Source: Alteromonas halophila (GTDB taxonomy: Bacteria > Pseudomonadota > Gammaproteobacteria > Enterobacterales > Alteromonadaceae). Taken from it: a DNA stretch of 64,000 bases. The notes beneath the pieces are model-generated. The model saw only the letters and a list, made by a program, of their open reading frames with translations. It ran no database searches and was not told the DNA's origin. The DNA lies in contig NZ_BMXP01000005.1 in the NCBI RefSeq assembly GCF_014651815.1, forward strand, positions 186,001 through 250,000, written 5' to 3'. The translations under genes and the position numbers were made by a program. This document shows, in pieces, positions 63,310 to 64,000 of this stretch. Position 1 is the stretch's first letter. Each line of letters starts with the position of its first letter.

Positions 63310-64000
63310 TTAGTGATGCAAATGATCATAAATGGTTTCAGCCAAATCGTTGCTAATTCCGGGTACGCTGGCAATTTCATCTTTACTGGCCCGTTTGAGG
63401 CCCTGTAAGCCCCCCATAAATTTAAGCAGTGACTGGCGCCGTTTGGCTCCGACACCCGGAATCCCCTCCAGTGTGGAGGTCGTTTTCACCTTCTGGCGGC
63501 GATTCCTGTGACCGGCAATGGCAAACCGGTGCGACTCATCGCGGATATGCTGAATAAGATGCAGCGCCGGAGAGTGACTCTCAAGACTGAGTATTTCGTG
63601 CGACCCCGCAAGTATCAGCTTTTCCAGGCCGGGTTTTCTGGACGTCCCTTTGGCCACGCCCACCAACAGCGGTTTTACATCCTGTGGCCAGTCTTCAAAA
63701 AACGTTTCCGCCTGGGCGAGCTGCCCTTTCCCGCCATCGATAAACAGCACATCAGGGATCTTCTGCCCTTCTTTTACCGATTTGTAGCGGCGCTTGAGTG
63801 CCTGTGCCATGGCTGCGTAGTCGTCTCCGGGCGTGATCCCCTCGATATTGTAGCGCCGGTAGTCACTTTTCAGTGGCCCTTCCCGGTTAAACACGACGCA
63901 GGACGCCACCGTCTGCTGACCAGACGTGTGGCTGATATCAAAACATTCCATGCGCTGAACCGGCTGATCACGTTCCAGTACCTCGTCTAAATCGACAAAC
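63310..64000 (-). CDS. uvrC: Excinuclease ABC subunit C, 3' part
   Basis: The gene continues past the window edge; about 229 C-terminal residues are seen, open to base 64000, with the internal ATG at 63951 not the start. [20 protein letters not shown] and [15 protein letters not shown] mark the RNase H-like endonuclease domain for the 5' incision, [12 protein letters not shown] a catalytic aspartate, and the tandem helix-hairpin-helix near the end ([15 protein letters not shown], then [13 protein letters not shown]) binds DNA. UvrC makes both incisions in nucleotide excision repair. Confidence 0.96.
   Translation of the reverse strand, partial: FVDLDEVLERDQPVQRMECFDISHTSGQQTVASCVVFNREGPLKSDYRRYNIEGITPGDDYAAMAQALKRRYKSVKEGQKIPDVLFIDGGKGQLAQAETFFEDWPQDVKPLLVGVAKGTSRKPGLEKLILAGSHEILSLESHSPALHLIQHIRDESHRFAIAGHRNRRQKVKTTSTLEGIPGVGAKRRQSLLKFMGGLQGLKRASKDEIASVPGISNDLAETIYDHLHH

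Noticed and set aside
1..64000. CRISPR array, insertion sequence or complete prophage
   Set aside because: No regularly spaced repeats, transposase, integrase, capsid or terminase genes were seen; only the orphan spanin-like pair hints at phage ancestry.

Overview
The window is a chromosomal segment of a gammaproteobacterium, most likely a marine member of the Alteromonadaceae. The basis is gene content and order: GDH-180 type NAD-glutamate dehydrogenase, the pgsA/tRNA-Gly/tRNA-Cys/tRNA-Leu order next to uvrC, the ccoNOQP-fixH-ccoI-ccoS-fnr-uspE-ttcA order known from Shewanella/Alteromonas relatives, rmf next to fabA, and a DUF3466 protein. Base composition looks near 50% GC throughout, apart from an AT-rich gap near 30-31 kb. 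No complete prophage, insertion sequence, CRISPR array or rRNA operon is visible.

Layout. 1-5.2 kb: an envelope export module (DUF1302 tail, DUF1329, Ycf48-like, MMPL/RND). 5.6-18.6 kb: housekeeping genes (gdh, pyrD, rlmL, a glutaredoxin-like gene, uup, a DUF3466 surface protein, rmf, fabA with a FabR-like operator). 19.1-23.6 kb: light-dependent DNA repair, with three photolyase/cryptochrome genes of different classes plus a tiny DUF2256 gene. 23.7-28.0 kb: the Anbu proteasome-like system (Mx zinc peptidase, Anbu, circularly permuted ATP-grasp, alpha-E). 28.2-31.0 kb: an orphan phage-type spanin pair, a lipoprotein and about 1 kb of AT-rich non-coding DNA.

31.4-38.4 kb: dgkA, then a tightly coupled minus-strand operon of five genes (periplasmic-domain membrane protein, Na+/solute symporter, unlisted 39-residue membrane peptide, transcarbamylase lacking the aspartate-binding residues, AsnB-type amidotransferase) facing a divergent N-carbamoylase/amidase gene. 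This is the best candidate for an undescribed pathway. I propose synthesis, transport and turnover of an N-carbamoylated amino-acid amide, possibly a compatible solute.

38.4-55.6 kb: redox and oxygen-linked genes. A universal stress gene and a lipoprotein cytochrome c share a perfect FNR box; then come a glutamate synthase-type oxidoreductase, a CPA2 antiporter, two bacterioferritin subunits with complementary defects, the cbb3 oxidase operon with a second FNR box, its assembly genes, fnr itself, uspE, ttcA and a patatin-like protein. 55.6-61.8 kb: envelope and sulfur genes (DUF2987, Bax, membrane protein, LysE, CobB, SseA, MarC, a split YeeE/YedE transporter). 61.8-64 kb: three tRNAs with tRNA-Gly debris around the functional tRNA-Gly, pgsA and the 3' part of uvrC.

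The aerobic/microaerobic genes probably form one circuit: FNR encoded at 51.9 kb would act on the boxes at 38.9 and 44.7 kb.
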